From contig DAISWG010000009.1 of assembly GCA_036826475.1 (NCBI GenBank), positions 11,288 through 75,287 on the forward strand: a stretch of 64,000 nucleotides of DNA, read 5' to 3'. The notes under the pieces were generated by a model. The model searched no databases, had not been told where the DNA came from, and saw nothing but the letters and a program-made list of their open reading frames with translations. Below, piece by piece: positions 53,562 to 61,742 of the stretch. Each line of letters begins with the position of its first letter. Within the stretch, counting starts at the first letter, position 1. The translations under genes were made by a program, and so were the position numbers. The stretch is from Miltoncostaea sp036826475 (GTDB lineage Bacteria; Actinomycetota; Thermoleophilia; Miltoncostaeales; Miltoncostaeaceae).

Positions 53562-55562
53562 ATGGCGCGAGGCGTGATGGCGGCGATGGGCGCGGTCGCG
53601 GCGGTGGCCGCGCTGGGGACGGCGTGCTCGGCCACCGCGGAGCAGCCCCCGTCCGCCGCGGGATCCGCCGCGGAGCACGCGGCCGCGGCCGCGGCCGCGC
53701 CCGGGCTGGTGCGCTACGGCGGCTGCGCGCGCTTCGCCGCCGACGCGCGGGCCCGCACGCTGCGCGTGACCACGGCATGGGGGATCGGCGCCGGCCCGCC
53801 GGTGTACGACGCGGTGGCCCCCGCGGCCGCCGACCGCGCGGCGGTCGGGGCCGCGGGTGCGCGCGAGTCGGCCCCGCTGCGCGAGGGCGTCGACTTCTCG
53901 GGCACCAACGTCCAGGAGGCGGGCGTCGACGAGCCCGACATGGTCGAGACCGACGGGCGCGTGGTCTACGCGATCGCCGACGGGGCCGTCCGGTTCACCG
54001 ACGTGGGCGACGGCACGCCGCGCGCGCTGGCGCCGCCCTTCACGCCGGACGGGGCGACCCCGACCGGCCTGCTGCTGCACGGCGACCGCCTGGTGGTGAT
54101 CGCCGACGGCGGTGGCCCCGGCGGCGTCCCGGCGATGGGCCGCGGGGCGACCATCATCCAGTCGGACGTGATCGCGCCCGTCCCGTGGACGCCACCGTCG
54201 ACGGTGCTGGTGGAGCTCGACGTGGCGGATCCCGCCCACCCGCGCCTGGTCACGCGAACGACGGTCGATGGCGGCGTGGTCGGCGCCCGCCGCACCGGCG
54301 ACACGCTGCGGGTGGTGCTGTCGGGAGCGACCCAGCGGATCCCGCTGACCCGGCCCGCCGACGGCTCCCGCTCCGCCGAGCGGGCCGCCGAGCGCGCCAA
54401 CCGGCGGGCCGTCGAGCGGGCGCGGGCGGGGGCGTGGCTGCCGCGGATGCGGGTGCGGAACGCCGAGACCGGCATCGTCACGACCGGGCCCGCGGTCGGC
54501 TGCGCCGCCGTGAGCCGCCCGACGCGCTTCGCGGGCGTCGGCATGCTGACCGTGCTCACGATGGACGTGCCGAACGGGCTGCGGCTGCTCGACTCGGACG
54601 CCGTCATGTCCGACGGCGACCTCGTCTACGCCTCGGCCACCGGGCTCTACATCGCCACGCCGCGGTGGGTCGACCCGGCCGCCGCGGGCGACGTCCCGCC
54701 GCGCGGTTCGACCCTGATCCACAAGCTCGACACGTCCGACCCGTCGCGGACGTCGTACCGCGCCAGCGGCGTCGTGTCGGGCTGGCTGCTCGACCAATTC
54801 TCCATGTCCGAGCAGGATGGCCACCTGCGCGTGGCCAGCACCGAGGAGCCGGACTGGTGGTCGGGCGAGGACGAGGGCGCGTCGGAGAGCCGCGTGACCG
54901 TCCTTGCAGAGTCCGGCGGGCGACTGGTGCGCGAGGGGCTGGTGACGGGGCTCGGGAGGGGCGAGCGCATCCACGCCGTCCGCTTCATCGGCGACCGCGG
55001 CTACGTCGTCACCTTCCGCCAGGTCGATCCGCTGTACGTGGTGGACCTGGCCGACCCGGCACACCCTGCGGTGCGGGGTGAGCTGAAGATCCCGGGGTTC
55101 TCCTCGTACCTCCAGCCCGTCGGCGTCGACCTGCTCGTGGGCATCGGCCAGTCTGCCACCGGCCAGGGCCGCACCACGGGCACCCAGGTGTCGCTGTTCG
55201 ACGTCTCCGACCCGGCGGCGCCGCGGCGCATCGCCCAGCGCGACCTGGACTCGGACTGGTCGGAGGCCGAGTCCGACCATCACGCCGTGATGTGGTGGCC
55301 GGCGCGGCGGCTGCTGGTGGTCCCGGTGGAGCGGTGGAGCGGCGTGGGACCGGCCGCCCTCGGCGCCGTGGGCCTGGACGTGGCGCCCGCGACGGGCATC
55401 ACCCCGATCGCCCGGGTGCGGCACCCGGCCGCCGCCGGCGCGTACGACCCGGTGCGGCGCTCCCTCGTCGCGGGCGACGTGCTGGTGACGGTGTCCGGCG
55501 GCGGCGTGGCGACCAGCGACCTGGCGACCCTGGCGCCGAGGGGGTGGCTCCCCTTCCGCTGA
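53562..55562 (+). CDS. Secreted beta-propeller lipoprotein (Beta_propel family)
   Basis: A 666-aa exported protein. The signal peptide ends in ALGTAC (lipobox-like). The conserved DFSGTNVQEAGVDEPDMV... entry motif and later FSMSEQDGHLRVAST mark the beta-propeller family PF09826, whose members are secreted and of unknown function. Blade-like segments such as VYAIADGAVRFTDV and YVVTFRQVDPLYVVDLADP repeat through the protein. ATG 53562 has GGGAGG nearby. The gene is followed by a strong hairpin at 55578. Confidence 0.85.
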   Translation: MARGVMAAMGAVAAVAALGTACSATAEQPPSAAGSAAEHAAAAAAAPGLVRYGGCARFAADARARTLRVTTAWGIGAGPPVYDAVAPAAADRAAVGAAGARESAPLREGVDFSGTNVQEAGVDEPDMVETDGRVVYAIADGAVRFTDVGDGTPRALAPPFTPDGATPTGLLLHGDRLVVIADGGGPGGVPAMGRGATIIQSDVIAPVPWTPPSTVLVELDVADPAHPRLVTRTTVDGGVVGARRTGDTLRVVLSGATQRIPLTRPADGSRSAERAAERANRRAVERARAGAWLPRMRVRNAETGIVTTGPAVGCAAVSRPTRFAGVGMLTVLTMDVPNGLRLLDSDAVMSDGDLVYASATGLYIATPRWVDPAAAGDVPPRGSTLIHKLDTSDPSRTSYRASGVVSGWLLDQFSMSEQDGHLRVASTEEPDWWSGEDEGASESRVTVLAESGGRLVREGLVTGLGRGERIHAVRFIGDRGYVVTFRQVDPLYVVDLADPAHPAVRGELKIPGFSSYLQPVGVDLLVGIGQSATGQGRTTGTQVSLFDVSDPAAPRRIAQRDLDSDWSEAESDHHAVMWWPARRLLVVPVERWSGVGPAALGAVGLDVAPATGITPIARVRHPAAAGAYDPVRRSLVAGDVLVTVSGGGVATSDLATLAPRGWLPFR

Positions 55563-55577
55563 CCTCAGGCGGCCCCT

Positions 55578-55602
55578 CCCCCGGCCCGCTCACGGCCGGG
55601 GG
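55578..55602 (+). terminator. Terminator after the beta-propeller gene
   Basis: CCCCCGGCC and GGCCGGGGG form a 9-bp stem with a 7-nt loop, 16 nt after the stop. The 180 nt from here to the next gene are GC-rich and hold no other element I can name. Confidence 0.6.
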
Positions 55603-55784
55603 ACGATGGGCCGTGGCCGGTGGAGCACATCGTGGTCATGGAGCGGTTCCCGAGCCGCCCGGCGGCCGCCACGGCGGCGGGCCGGCGGTGATGGGGCTCA
55701 AGCAGTCGGCCCCCTCCGGCCGAAACCCTGAGCAGGGGGACCGCGCGCCAGGATGGCCGCGCGGCCGTATCGGAAGGAGTTCGT

Positions 55785-57731
55785 GTGTCACGGAGGACGC
55801 GGGGTGGGGTCGCGCGGGCGATCCGGGTGGGCGCGGCGGTGGCCGTGGCCGGCATCGCGGGCGCGGCGCCGGCGGCGGCGGCGCCGAGCTGGCTCGGCAC
55901 CCAGACGCTGGGGGGCGCCGACGCCGCGGCCGCCCCGCAGGCGGCGGCGGACGCCGCGGGCGACGCGCTCGTCGCCTACACGGACGACGCGGGCGTGGTG
56001 CGTGCCACGACGCGGCTGGCGGGTGCGGCGTCGGCGTGGGGGGCGCCGGCGTCGCTCGGCTCCGGCACGGTGCCGCGACTGGCGATGAACGCATCGGGCC
56101 GCGCGGTGGTCGCGTACCGCGACGCGGGCGGCACGATCAGCGCGGCGGTCCGCGACGACGTCGCGGGCGCATGGTCGGCGCCCGTCGCGCTGACCGCCTC
56201 GCCGGTGCCCGCCGGCGTGGTGGTGCGGGTCGCGATCGACGCCGCCGGCGACGCCGTCGCCGCGTGGAACACCTCCGGCGGCGCCATCGAGGCGGCCGCC
56301 CGCCCGGCCGGCGGGGCCTGGGGCTCCGCCGAAGTCCTGTGCACCACCTGCGACAAGCCGGCGCTGGCGATCGACGCCGACGGCAACGCCGTCGCCGCCT
56401 GGGTGCGCGCGTCGCGGGGCGAGTCGCGCATCCGCCCGGCCGCCCCGGGCTTCGTGTCGGCGTGGGGCGGGGCGACCTGGTCCACCCCCACGAACGTGAC
56501 GCCCATCCAGCCGCAGCTGGCGATGGACGGCCGCGGCACGACGCTCATGGTCTTCCGCGACCAGGTGGGCGCCAACATCTCCGCGATCGCCCGTCCGGGC
56601 GCCGGCGGCGCGTTCTCGCTCGGTGCGTCGTGGTCGGCGCCGCAGGTGCTGTCCGTCCCCGGCGAGAACGTCGACCAGCCGCAGGTGGCGATGGACGGCT
56701 CCGGGGACGCGGTGGTGGCGTGGCGGCACGTGAGCGGCCCCGCGACGGTGCAGGCCGTCTCCCGTGCGGCCGACGACCCCTGGTCCGGCTGGACCGCCCC
56801 CCAGAACCTCCTGGTCACGGCGTCGCCGGTCTCCGGCCCGCAGGTGACCGCCAACGCCGCCGGCGACGTCGCGGTGACGTGGGAGCAGGCGACGGCGACG
56901 GCCGCGATGGCGTCGGTGCGCCCGGCGTCGGCCGGCGCGACGGCCGCGTTCCCGGCGGCGTCGGAGCTCGCCTCCGGCGCGGCCGCGGTGGTGGGGCCGG
57001 TGGTGGCGTTGGACCCCGCCGGCAACGCGCTGGCCGCCTGGCGCGAGGACGGCGTGAGCAGCTCCGCGGTGCGTGCGGCGGCGTGGGACGCCGCCGGGCC
57101 CACGGTGTCGTCGTTCACGGGCCCCTCCGCGGGCACGGCCGGGGACGCGCTGGCCTTCGCCGCGACCACCGACGACGTGTGGAGCCCCCTGGGCGCCGCA
57201 CCCGCCTGGGACTTCGGAGACGGCACGACCGGCAGCGGCGCGAGCGTCACGCACGCATGGTCGGCGGCCGGCACCTACACGGTCACGATGACGCGGGCCG
57301 ACATCCTGGGGAACGCCACGACCCGCACGCGGACCGTCACGATCGCCGCGGCGCCCGCCCCGCCGGCGCCGCCCCCGTCGGGCGGCGCCCCGGCGCCGAG
57401 CGCCCCGAGCGCCCCGGCGGCCCCGGCGCCCGCCCCGCCGGTCACCGCCCCCTCCCCCGCCCCGGCGGCACCGCGCATGACCGCGCTCGCCGTGACGGCG
57501 TCGGGCCGGACGTGGACCGCCACGTTCCGTTCGGGCACGCAGGCCGTCGTCCGGGGGCGCCTCGTGCACGGCCGGATCGTCCGGAGCATCGGTCCCCGCA
57601 CCGTCGCCGCCGGCGGCGCCCGCGTCGCCCTGGGGCGCCTCGCGCCCGGCGCCTACCGGCTCACGCTGACGGCGACCACCGGTGGCCGCACCGTGACCGC
57701 CACCAAGGCGTTCACCGTCCGCGCCACGTAG
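55785..57731 (+). CDS. Secreted repeat protein with PKD domain
   Basis: A 648-aa exported protein. The signal peptide (RAIRVGAAVAVAGIAGAAPA) precedes many repeats built around I/M-D-A/G-x-G-x-A-V/L-A-W (for example AIDAAGDAVAAWNT, AMDGSGDAVVAWRH), likely a propeller of 7-8 blades to residue 430. A PKD-like domain (WDFGDGTTGSGASVTHAW, about 465-525) follows, then a 50-residue Pro/Ala/Ser linker and a last beta domain. It is probably an adhesin or surface glycan-binding protein. GTG 55785 has a strong GGAAGGAG 5 nt upstream. Confidence 0.82.
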   Translation: MSRRTRGGVARAIRVGAAVAVAGIAGAAPAAAAPSWLGTQTLGGADAAAAPQAAADAAGDALVAYTDDAGVVRATTRLAGAASAWGAPASLGSGTVPRLAMNASGRAVVAYRDAGGTISAAVRDDVAGAWSAPVALTASPVPAGVVVRVAIDAAGDAVAAWNTSGGAIEAAARPAGGAWGSAEVLCTTCDKPALAIDADGNAVAAWVRASRGESRIRPAAPGFVSAWGGATWSTPTNVTPIQPQLAMDGRGTTLMVFRDQVGANISAIARPGAGGAFSLGASWSAPQVLSVPGENVDQPQVAMDGSGDAVVAWRHVSGPATVQAVSRAADDPWSGWTAPQNLLVTASPVSGPQVTANAAGDVAVTWEQATATAAMASVRPASAGATAAFPAASELASGAAAVVGPVVALDPAGNALAAWREDGVSSSAVRAAAWDAAGPTVSSFTGPSAGTAGDALAFAATTDDVWSPLGAAPAWDFGDGTTGSGASVTHAWSAAGTYTVTMTRADILGNATTRTRTVTIAAAPAPPAPPPSGGAPAPSAPSAPAAPAPAPPVTAPSPAPAAPRMTALAVTASGRTWTATFRSGTQAVVRGRLVHGRIVRSIGPRTVAAGGARVALGRLAPGAYRLTLTATTGGRTVTATKAFTVRAT

Positions 57732-57742
57732 GGCCCGGCGTC

Positions 57743-57777
57743 CCGGCCCGCGCGGATGGATCATCCGCGCGGGCCGG
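57743..57777 (+). terminator. Terminator after the PKD protein gene
   Basis: A perfect 16-bp stem (CCGGCCCGCGCGGATG and its complement) around a GAT loop, 12 nt after the stop. Confidence 0.75.
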
Positions 57778-57884
57778 TCGGCGACGTCCGCCAGGTCCAC
57801 GACCTCCCTGCCGAACGGCGCGAGGGCGGCGCCCGCCATCGTGAAGCTCCCCACCCCGAGGGGGATGCCGATGATCGTGATCGG
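57778..57884 (-). pseudogene. YccF-domain gene fragment
   Basis: On the minus strand the frame reads PITIIGIPLGVGSFTMAGAA then LAPFGREVV, which matches the last helix and conserved end of YccF (DUF307) membrane proteins. The upstream helices are absent; the fragment begins just after the hairpin at 57896-57923, and its frame has no stop of its own. It is probably a remnant left when the locus beside the tRNA was rearranged. Confidence 0.5.
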
Positions 57885-57895
57885 CCTCGAGCGAC

Positions 57896-57923
57896 GGAAA
57901 GGCCCCGTCGCCGGGGCCTTTCC
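57896..57923 (-). terminator. Hairpin beside the partial tRNA copy, probably the displaced native tRNA terminator
   Basis: GGAAAGGCCCCG and CGGGGCCTTTCC form a 12-bp stem with a TCGC loop, directly downstream (minus strand) of the partial tRNA at 57925-57980. The intact tRNA has a different terminator. Confidence 0.6.
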
Positions 57924-57924
57924 A

Positions 57925-57980
57925 ATGGGCGTTACTGGGCTCGAACCAGTGACCCCCAGCTTGTCGAGCTGGTGCTCTCC
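57925..57980 (-). repeat. 56-bp direct repeat: displaced 3' part of tRNA-Val (att site)
   Basis: Identical base for base to 61623-61678, which is the 3' three quarters of the intact tRNA-Val: end of D-stem, anticodon arm, T arm and 3' acceptor strand. The D-loop and 5' acceptor strand are missing here, so it cannot be a functional tRNA. It is the attachment-site copy left by integration. Confidence 0.85.
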
Positions 57981-57992
57981 GAGCCGTAACGG

Positions 57993-58297
57993 CTACGCCA
58001 AGCGGTTCTCGGTGGTGGAGCCGAGTTCCCCCACCGTCCCGGTCGTGTGCGCGGCCGCGAGGCGGTCCAGCTCGTGGTCCCCGAGCAGGTGCGAGTAGCG
58101 GGCCGCCGTGAACGCCGGGCGCGAGTGGCGCAGCTGCGCTGACACGACTGTTTGGGGGCACGCCCTCCGACAGGGCGATCGACCCGGCTGAGTGCCGCAG
58201 GCCGTGTGCATGGGCGACGTGACGTCCCGGCCCGCTGAACGAAGTTGCGCAGCATGCTCGCCGAGGGCCCGACCTTGATGCTGTAGGTGTCGCTACC
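57993..58297 (-). pseudogene. Tyrosine recombinase (integrase) C-terminal fragment with two frameshifts
   Basis: Three frames must be joined to read a recombinase C-terminus. DTYSIKVGPSASMLRNFVQR (58294-58235) comes first; then HAHGLRHSAGSIALSEGV, the box with the catalytic Arg; then VVSAQLRHSRPAF and TAARYSHLLGDHELDRL with the second-box His and the nucleophilic Tyr. The shifts fall near 58225 and in a C/A-rich run near 58155. The stop at 57993 lies 13 nt from the partial tRNA. The N-terminal half is missing and the sequence runs into collagen-like repeats. Confidence 0.75.
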
Positions 58298-58308
58298 GGG
58301 CACGCGGC

Positions 58309-58674
58309 CCCTGGTCCGGCAGGGCCGATGTCGCCGTCCTCCCCGGGGGCGCCGGGAGATCCCTGCGGGCCGGGTGCACCCTGGGGGCCCGCTGGTCCCG
58401 CGGGTCCGGCTGGCCCAGCCGGTCCGGCGGCGCCGGTCGTACCCTAAGCGCCAGCCGGCCCGCGCTGAGACCATGTCAGGAGCGTCTTGTTCGACTTGCA
58501 CGCGACCCCTGAGTCGACGACTCGTAGGCCGCCGCCGCCTGTGACGTAGCAGCCGCGGACCGTTCCCTCTGGCCCTGGTATCGCAGCGACGGCGACACCG
58601 GCGAGCGCGATCAGCGCCGCCCCAGTCGCAACGACGACGACGCGCGCGGCGGCGCCCCACCGTGACGGTTTCAT
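58309..58674 (-). pseudogene. Collagen-like surface protein gene, interrupted by an in-frame TAG
   Basis: ATG 58674 opens a signal/transmembrane segment (VVVVATGAALIALAGVAVAA), then AIPGPEGTVRGCYVTGGGG and LRVVDSGVACKSNKTLLTWS, the N-terminal head of a collagen-like family found in actinobacteria. The Gly-X-Y tract begins (QRGPAGA) and stops at TAG 58446-58444 after 76 aa. The same frame continues past the stop for about 45 residues of Gly-X-Y (GPAGPAGPAGPQGAPGPQG) to 58309. It therefore looks like a nonsense-mutated or truncated collagen gene whose distal part was lost next to the integrase fragment. Confidence 0.7.
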
Positions 58675-59190
58675 TCGTGCCCTCTTGTCGAAACGCTGCG
58701 ATTCGCGCGGCCGGAAGATCCAGGCGCGCCAATTTCGCGTCAACGCCCCGTCCGTAATAGCAACGTGACGATCCGCACGTTGGTCGGCGATTCGCGCGCC
58801 GAGATGTCTCGCGCTGCGAGTCCGCACCGACTCTGATGGCGTAAGGGAGTGGCTGAGCCTTCGGTCCGGCCTCGGCGTCTCGGGACGCAACGGGGAGCGG
58901 GCGGCTACAGGCCGGTTCCTCGACGCGACGCTCGAAAGCGGGTCAGGGGGCGTGCTATCGCTCGGCCGTACGGAAGCGCGATCGCGGTCCGAGTCGGCAG
59001 AAGGGGCAAGGGCGCGGATGCCGTCAGAAGCGAGCCCCGCGAGGCCGAATCTCTGAGCCGTTCGGTGCGCTCTCAGCCGCCCTGGCGGTGTTGAACCCGA
59101 TAGTCGCCTCCGGGGGCGCCAGAGGCTGGTCTACCCAAGCGTCGGAAGGCCGCGGGACCCGGTTTCGCCGAGCCCCGCGGCTCTTCGCGG
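58675..59190. other. 516-nt stretch without a convincing gene
   Basis: No open frame here has recognisable content. A short direct repeat GCGATTCGCGCG occurs at about 58698 and 58788. The stretch presumably holds the collagen gene promoter and the 3' region of the propeller gene, and is less GC-rich than the surrounding chromosome. Confidence 0.5.
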
Positions 59191-61224
59191 CTACCTCAGC
59201 CGGAACTGCGCCGTCTTCACCGTGCCGTCCTTGAACTTCAACGTGAGGGCTCGGCAGGTGCCGGCCCAGGCGCGGTCGGTCCTCCACACAAACAGGTAGC
59301 GGTTGGTGAGGGGGTCGTACGACAACGCTGAGTTGCCGGGGTTCGCGACGGTCTGTTCGATCTCATCGGAGGGCGTGGTTGTTGAGCAGTTGACCGCCCG
59401 AGAGGAGGGGCTGTTTGCCGCGAAGATGCCCAGGCCGGCGTTGCGCCCAAGGGAGAACGCGACCGGGACGGCACTGCCAGCCCTTGTGGTGTTGACAGTC
59501 GGGGCGTTGTCGACCGGCTGGAAGAATCCGGTGAACACATACGGCTGGGCGACGCGGGCGAGCGTCCAGGTGCTCGCGTGTGAGGACAGGACGGTGATGA
59601 TGAGGTCGCCGTCGGGGAGGACCCGCCGTTGGGCGATGCACGGGTCGGGGGAGGCGACGCGCTCGTTACCGGCGCAGGGCGCCGCCTCGACGCCGTCGCG
59701 GAACAACGCGACCGAGTCGGCGCCCGCGGCCGGGACGAGAGACGAGTCCAGGAGGAAGGTGAGTTCGAGCGGATCCGAGACGCTCGCGACCGGCGCGACG
59801 ATATCGACCTGCTGGCCGAGCAGGCTGTACCCCGTCGGCGCCGTCCCGCCATCGGTCTCGGTGATCTCGATCGTCCCGGCGACCGGCGTCACGACCCGCG
59901 TTTCGATCGGATCCGCGGCCGTCGCGCTCGTTCCGGTCGCAACCGACCCTCCCGCTGGCACCGTCCGCGCGACGGCATCGGTGTCGTCGATCAGCGAGAC
60001 GCGAAACACGTCGAAGCCGTTTGCGCCGCCTGTCATGTCGTCCGCGATGAGGTCACCCGCCCGGCTGCTGAACGCGACGTGACTGCCCGAGCCCGACACG
60101 ATCACCCGTTCGGTCGAGTCCGGTGCGATCGCGTCGCCGCTGAGATTGCGGGCGGCAACCTCGTGAACGCCCGACGACGTCTCGAGGATGCGCGGCGACC
60201 ACGAGCCGCTCATCAACCCAGCCGGATACGGACCGAGGAAGGTCGCGAGTCGTCCGTCGTCGCTGAGGCTACCGACGCCGATGCCATCGGCGTCACCGGC
60301 GACCTCCGTCAGCTGTCCGCCCGCGACGCGGCGCACGACGAGGAACGCGATGGCTTGGCCGTTCCTTGTGCTGACGTCATCAAAGGCGACGGTGCTGCCA
60401 TCACCGCTGATCTCCACCTGCGAGGCGCCCACCACGTCTCCGACCGCATTCAACGACACCACCTTGGTCGTGCCCGCGGCGCGATCGCGCAGCAGCGCGC
60501 GGAGACCAGAGACAAAGGCGACGTAGCGGCCGTCGTCGCTGATGGAGGGCGCGTAGCCGCCCGGGGCCAGGCCGTCGCCGTTGCCTTGGACGCTCACCTG
60601 TTCGGTCGTTCCGAGCTGAAGGTCACGGAGGACGACCTGAGATCCCTGCCCAGCCGAGCCCGTGGTGAAGACGACGTAGCGCCCGTTGCCGCTGATCATC
60701 GGCTCGGACCCCTCGACGGGGTCCCCCCCGCTGTCGATGCTCGCGCGCGTCGTGACGCCCTCTTGGCGGTCACGGACGAAGATGTCGGCGCCAGAGCTGT
60801 ACGCGACATAGCGGCCGTCGTCGCTCAGCGATGGAGTGCCTCCCGCGATCAGCTCCGTCAGCCCGGTGGCAGTATCGCGGATGTGGAGTCCCTGAGCACT
60901 CCCAGCGTTGGTGAACGCCACGATCCGGCCGTCGTCGCTCATGTCGCCGATGGAGCTGGGACCGGCCAATTGAACGCCGTCAGGGGATAGGCTCACAAGC
61001 TGGACCGGCCCTGGCGCCGCGCTTCCTGTCGTGGCGAGCGCAAGCATGGCCGCGACGACCGTCACGGCACCCCCTTGCCATGAACCGAGGCGGCGGCGGC
61101 ACCAGCCACCGCCCACCCGATCGTCTGCCACCCCTGGAGGCGCCTCACCGACGCGCGCCGACTCGAACGGCTTCCGGCCCTGCCGTCGACCCGCGACGGC
61201 GGCGAGGACATCGAAGTGCGCCAT
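59191..61224 (-). CDS. Secreted WD40/TolB-like propeller with C-terminal PxKF domain
   Basis: Up to 677 aa. A hydrophobic export segment (TVVAAMLALATTGSAAPG) lies 50 residues from the ATG, so a later start is possible (for example GTG 61065); ATG 61224 has GGAGAC upstream. Residues 75-420 hold repeats of the form SxDGRYVAYSS / ISGDGSTVAF, a TolB-like propeller. Residues 430-570 are beta-rich. The last 100 residues (FTGFFQPVDNAPTVN, GSAVPVAFSLGRNAGLGIF, WAGTCRALTLKFKDGT) are the PxKF domain of secreted actinobacterial proteins. It is the only intact cargo gene of the element. Confidence 0.82.
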   Translation of the reverse strand: MAHFDVLAAVAGRRQGRKPFESARVGEAPPGVADDRVGGGWCRRRLGSWQGGAVTVVAAMLALATTGSAAPGPVQLVSLSPDGVQLAGPSSIGDMSDDGRIVAFTNAGSAQGLHIRDTATGLTELIAGGTPSLSDDGRYVAYSSGADIFVRDRQEGVTTRASIDSGGDPVEGSEPMISGNGRYVVFTTGSAGQGSQVVLRDLQLGTTEQVSVQGNGDGLAPGGYAPSISDDGRYVAFVSGLRALLRDRAAGTTKVVSLNAVGDVVGASQVEISGDGSTVAFDDVSTRNGQAIAFLVVRRVAGGQLTEVAGDADGIGVGSLSDDGRLATFLGPYPAGLMSGSWSPRILETSSGVHEVAARNLSGDAIAPDSTERVIVSGSGSHVAFSSRAGDLIADDMTGGANGFDVFRVSLIDDTDAVARTVPAGGSVATGTSATAADPIETRVVTPVAGTIEITETDGGTAPTGYSLLGQQVDIVAPVASVSDPLELTFLLDSSLVPAAGADSVALFRDGVEAAPCAGNERVASPDPCIAQRRVLPDGDLIITVLSSHASTWTLARVAQPYVFTGFFQPVDNAPTVNTTRAGSAVPVAFSLGRNAGLGIFAANSPSSRAVNCSTTTPSDEIEQTVANPGNSALSYDPLTNRYLFVWRTDRAWAGTCRALTLKFKDGTVKTAQFRLR

Positions 61225-61592
61225 CAGAGTCTCCTACCGGGTCGAAAAGGAAACGGACCATACGAGACGAGGCGACATTACGTCACCGGGTGTTTCCCTA
61301 GCCAGTCCGGTTTGGAATTGAAGGCTGATGCCGGTGACGACGGCATCTCGATTTGGCTGGCCGCTCAAAGATGCTGCCAGGCGGGAGATAGACGCGGCCG
61401 GGCAACCATGCGAGCGGGACAGCGCTTGTCTCGTCCTATACGAGGGTTTCCACGGACACTCAAGGATCAACGATCTGGTCGATCTGGTGCCCATTGGGTG
61501 CCAGCTCCCCCACCGTCGACGACGTTCCCCCACCGCCTTGAGACGTTCTCGGACGCATCGGCTGGCGCAGACGGAACCGCGTCCGGAGCGCA
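61225..61592. other. 368-nt stretch without a convincing gene
   Basis: Apparent frames on both strands have no recognisable content, and those running into 61624-61696 only translate the tRNA. A TCCCCCACCGTC string at about 61505 also occurs at about 58026 near the other end of the element and might be a recombinase arm site. Confidence 0.45.
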
Positions 61593-61594
61593 AA

Positions 61595-61619
61595 AAAGCC
61601 CCGACTGGCGGGGCTTTTC
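61595..61619 (-). terminator. Rho-independent terminator of tRNA-Val
   Basis: On the minus strand AAAAGCCCC pairs with GGGGCTTTT around a 7-nt loop and runs into T6, 5 nt after the tRNA 3' end. It differs from the hairpin beside the partial copy, so it was probably brought in by the element. Confidence 0.8.
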
Positions 61620-61622
61620 CGT

Positions 61623-61678
61623 ATGGGCGTTACTGGGCTCGAACCAGTGACCCCCAGCTTGTCGAGCTGGTGCTCTCC
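61623..61678 (-). repeat. 56-bp direct repeat within intact tRNA-Val (att site)
   Basis: This is the second copy of the repeat at 57925-57980. Here it forms the 3' part of the complete tRNA, so the integrated element restored the gene. Confidence 0.85.
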
Positions 61679-61696
61679 CAACTGAGCTAAACGCCC
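61624..61696 (-). tRNA. tRNA-Val (anticodon GAC)
   Basis: The 73-nt sequence folds into a standard cloverleaf: acceptor GGGCGTT/AACGCCC, D-stem GCTC/GAGC, anticodon stem CCAGC/GCTGG with loop TCGACAA, five-base variable loop GGGTC, and T-stem ACTGG/CCAGT with loop TTCGAGC. The discriminator is A, and CCA is not encoded. The anticodon is GAC (valine). Position 33, just before the anticodon, is C instead of the nearly universal U. Confidence 0.9.
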
Positions 61697-61742
61697 TCGG
61701 GGTGGCGCAGGATAGCAGCCGCCCCGGGGTGACCCCGGGGGC

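Larger units (their letters stand above)
57925..61678. mobile_element. Decayed tRNA-Val-integrated element, about 3.7 kb
   Basis: The 56-bp repeats at both ends, the intact tRNA at one end and its truncated copy at the other, and tyrosine recombinase remains 13 nt inside the truncated end are the usual signs of an integrative element. The interior holds a frameshifted integrase fragment, a collagen-like pseudogene and one intact gene for a secreted PxKF propeller. No replication or transfer genes remain. Non-coding parts look less GC-rich than the flanks by eye. Confidence 0.75.

Noticed and set aside
55603..55784. GC-rich leader before the PKD gene as a c-di-GMP or c-di-AMP riboswitch
   Set aside because: The conserved core motifs of GEMM-I (GCAAAGCC) and ydaO are not present; only general GC-rich pairing is visible.
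57925..57980. A second tRNA-Val gene
   Set aside because: It has the anticodon and T arms but no D-loop or 5' acceptor strand; the sequence diverges after CTCTCC, so it cannot fold into a tRNA.
61460..61681. Minus-strand frame beginning GEHQLDKLGVTGSSPVTP
   Set aside because: It begins inside the tRNA on the sense strand and is the usual tRNA-derived artefact; the rest has no recognisable content.
61328..61690. Frame ending in GAFPYGRYWARTSDPQLVE, and a similar one at 57756-57989
   Set aside because: These are antisense translations of the tRNA-Val gene and its copy, a well-known source of false proteins. The strand and position match the tRNA exactly.
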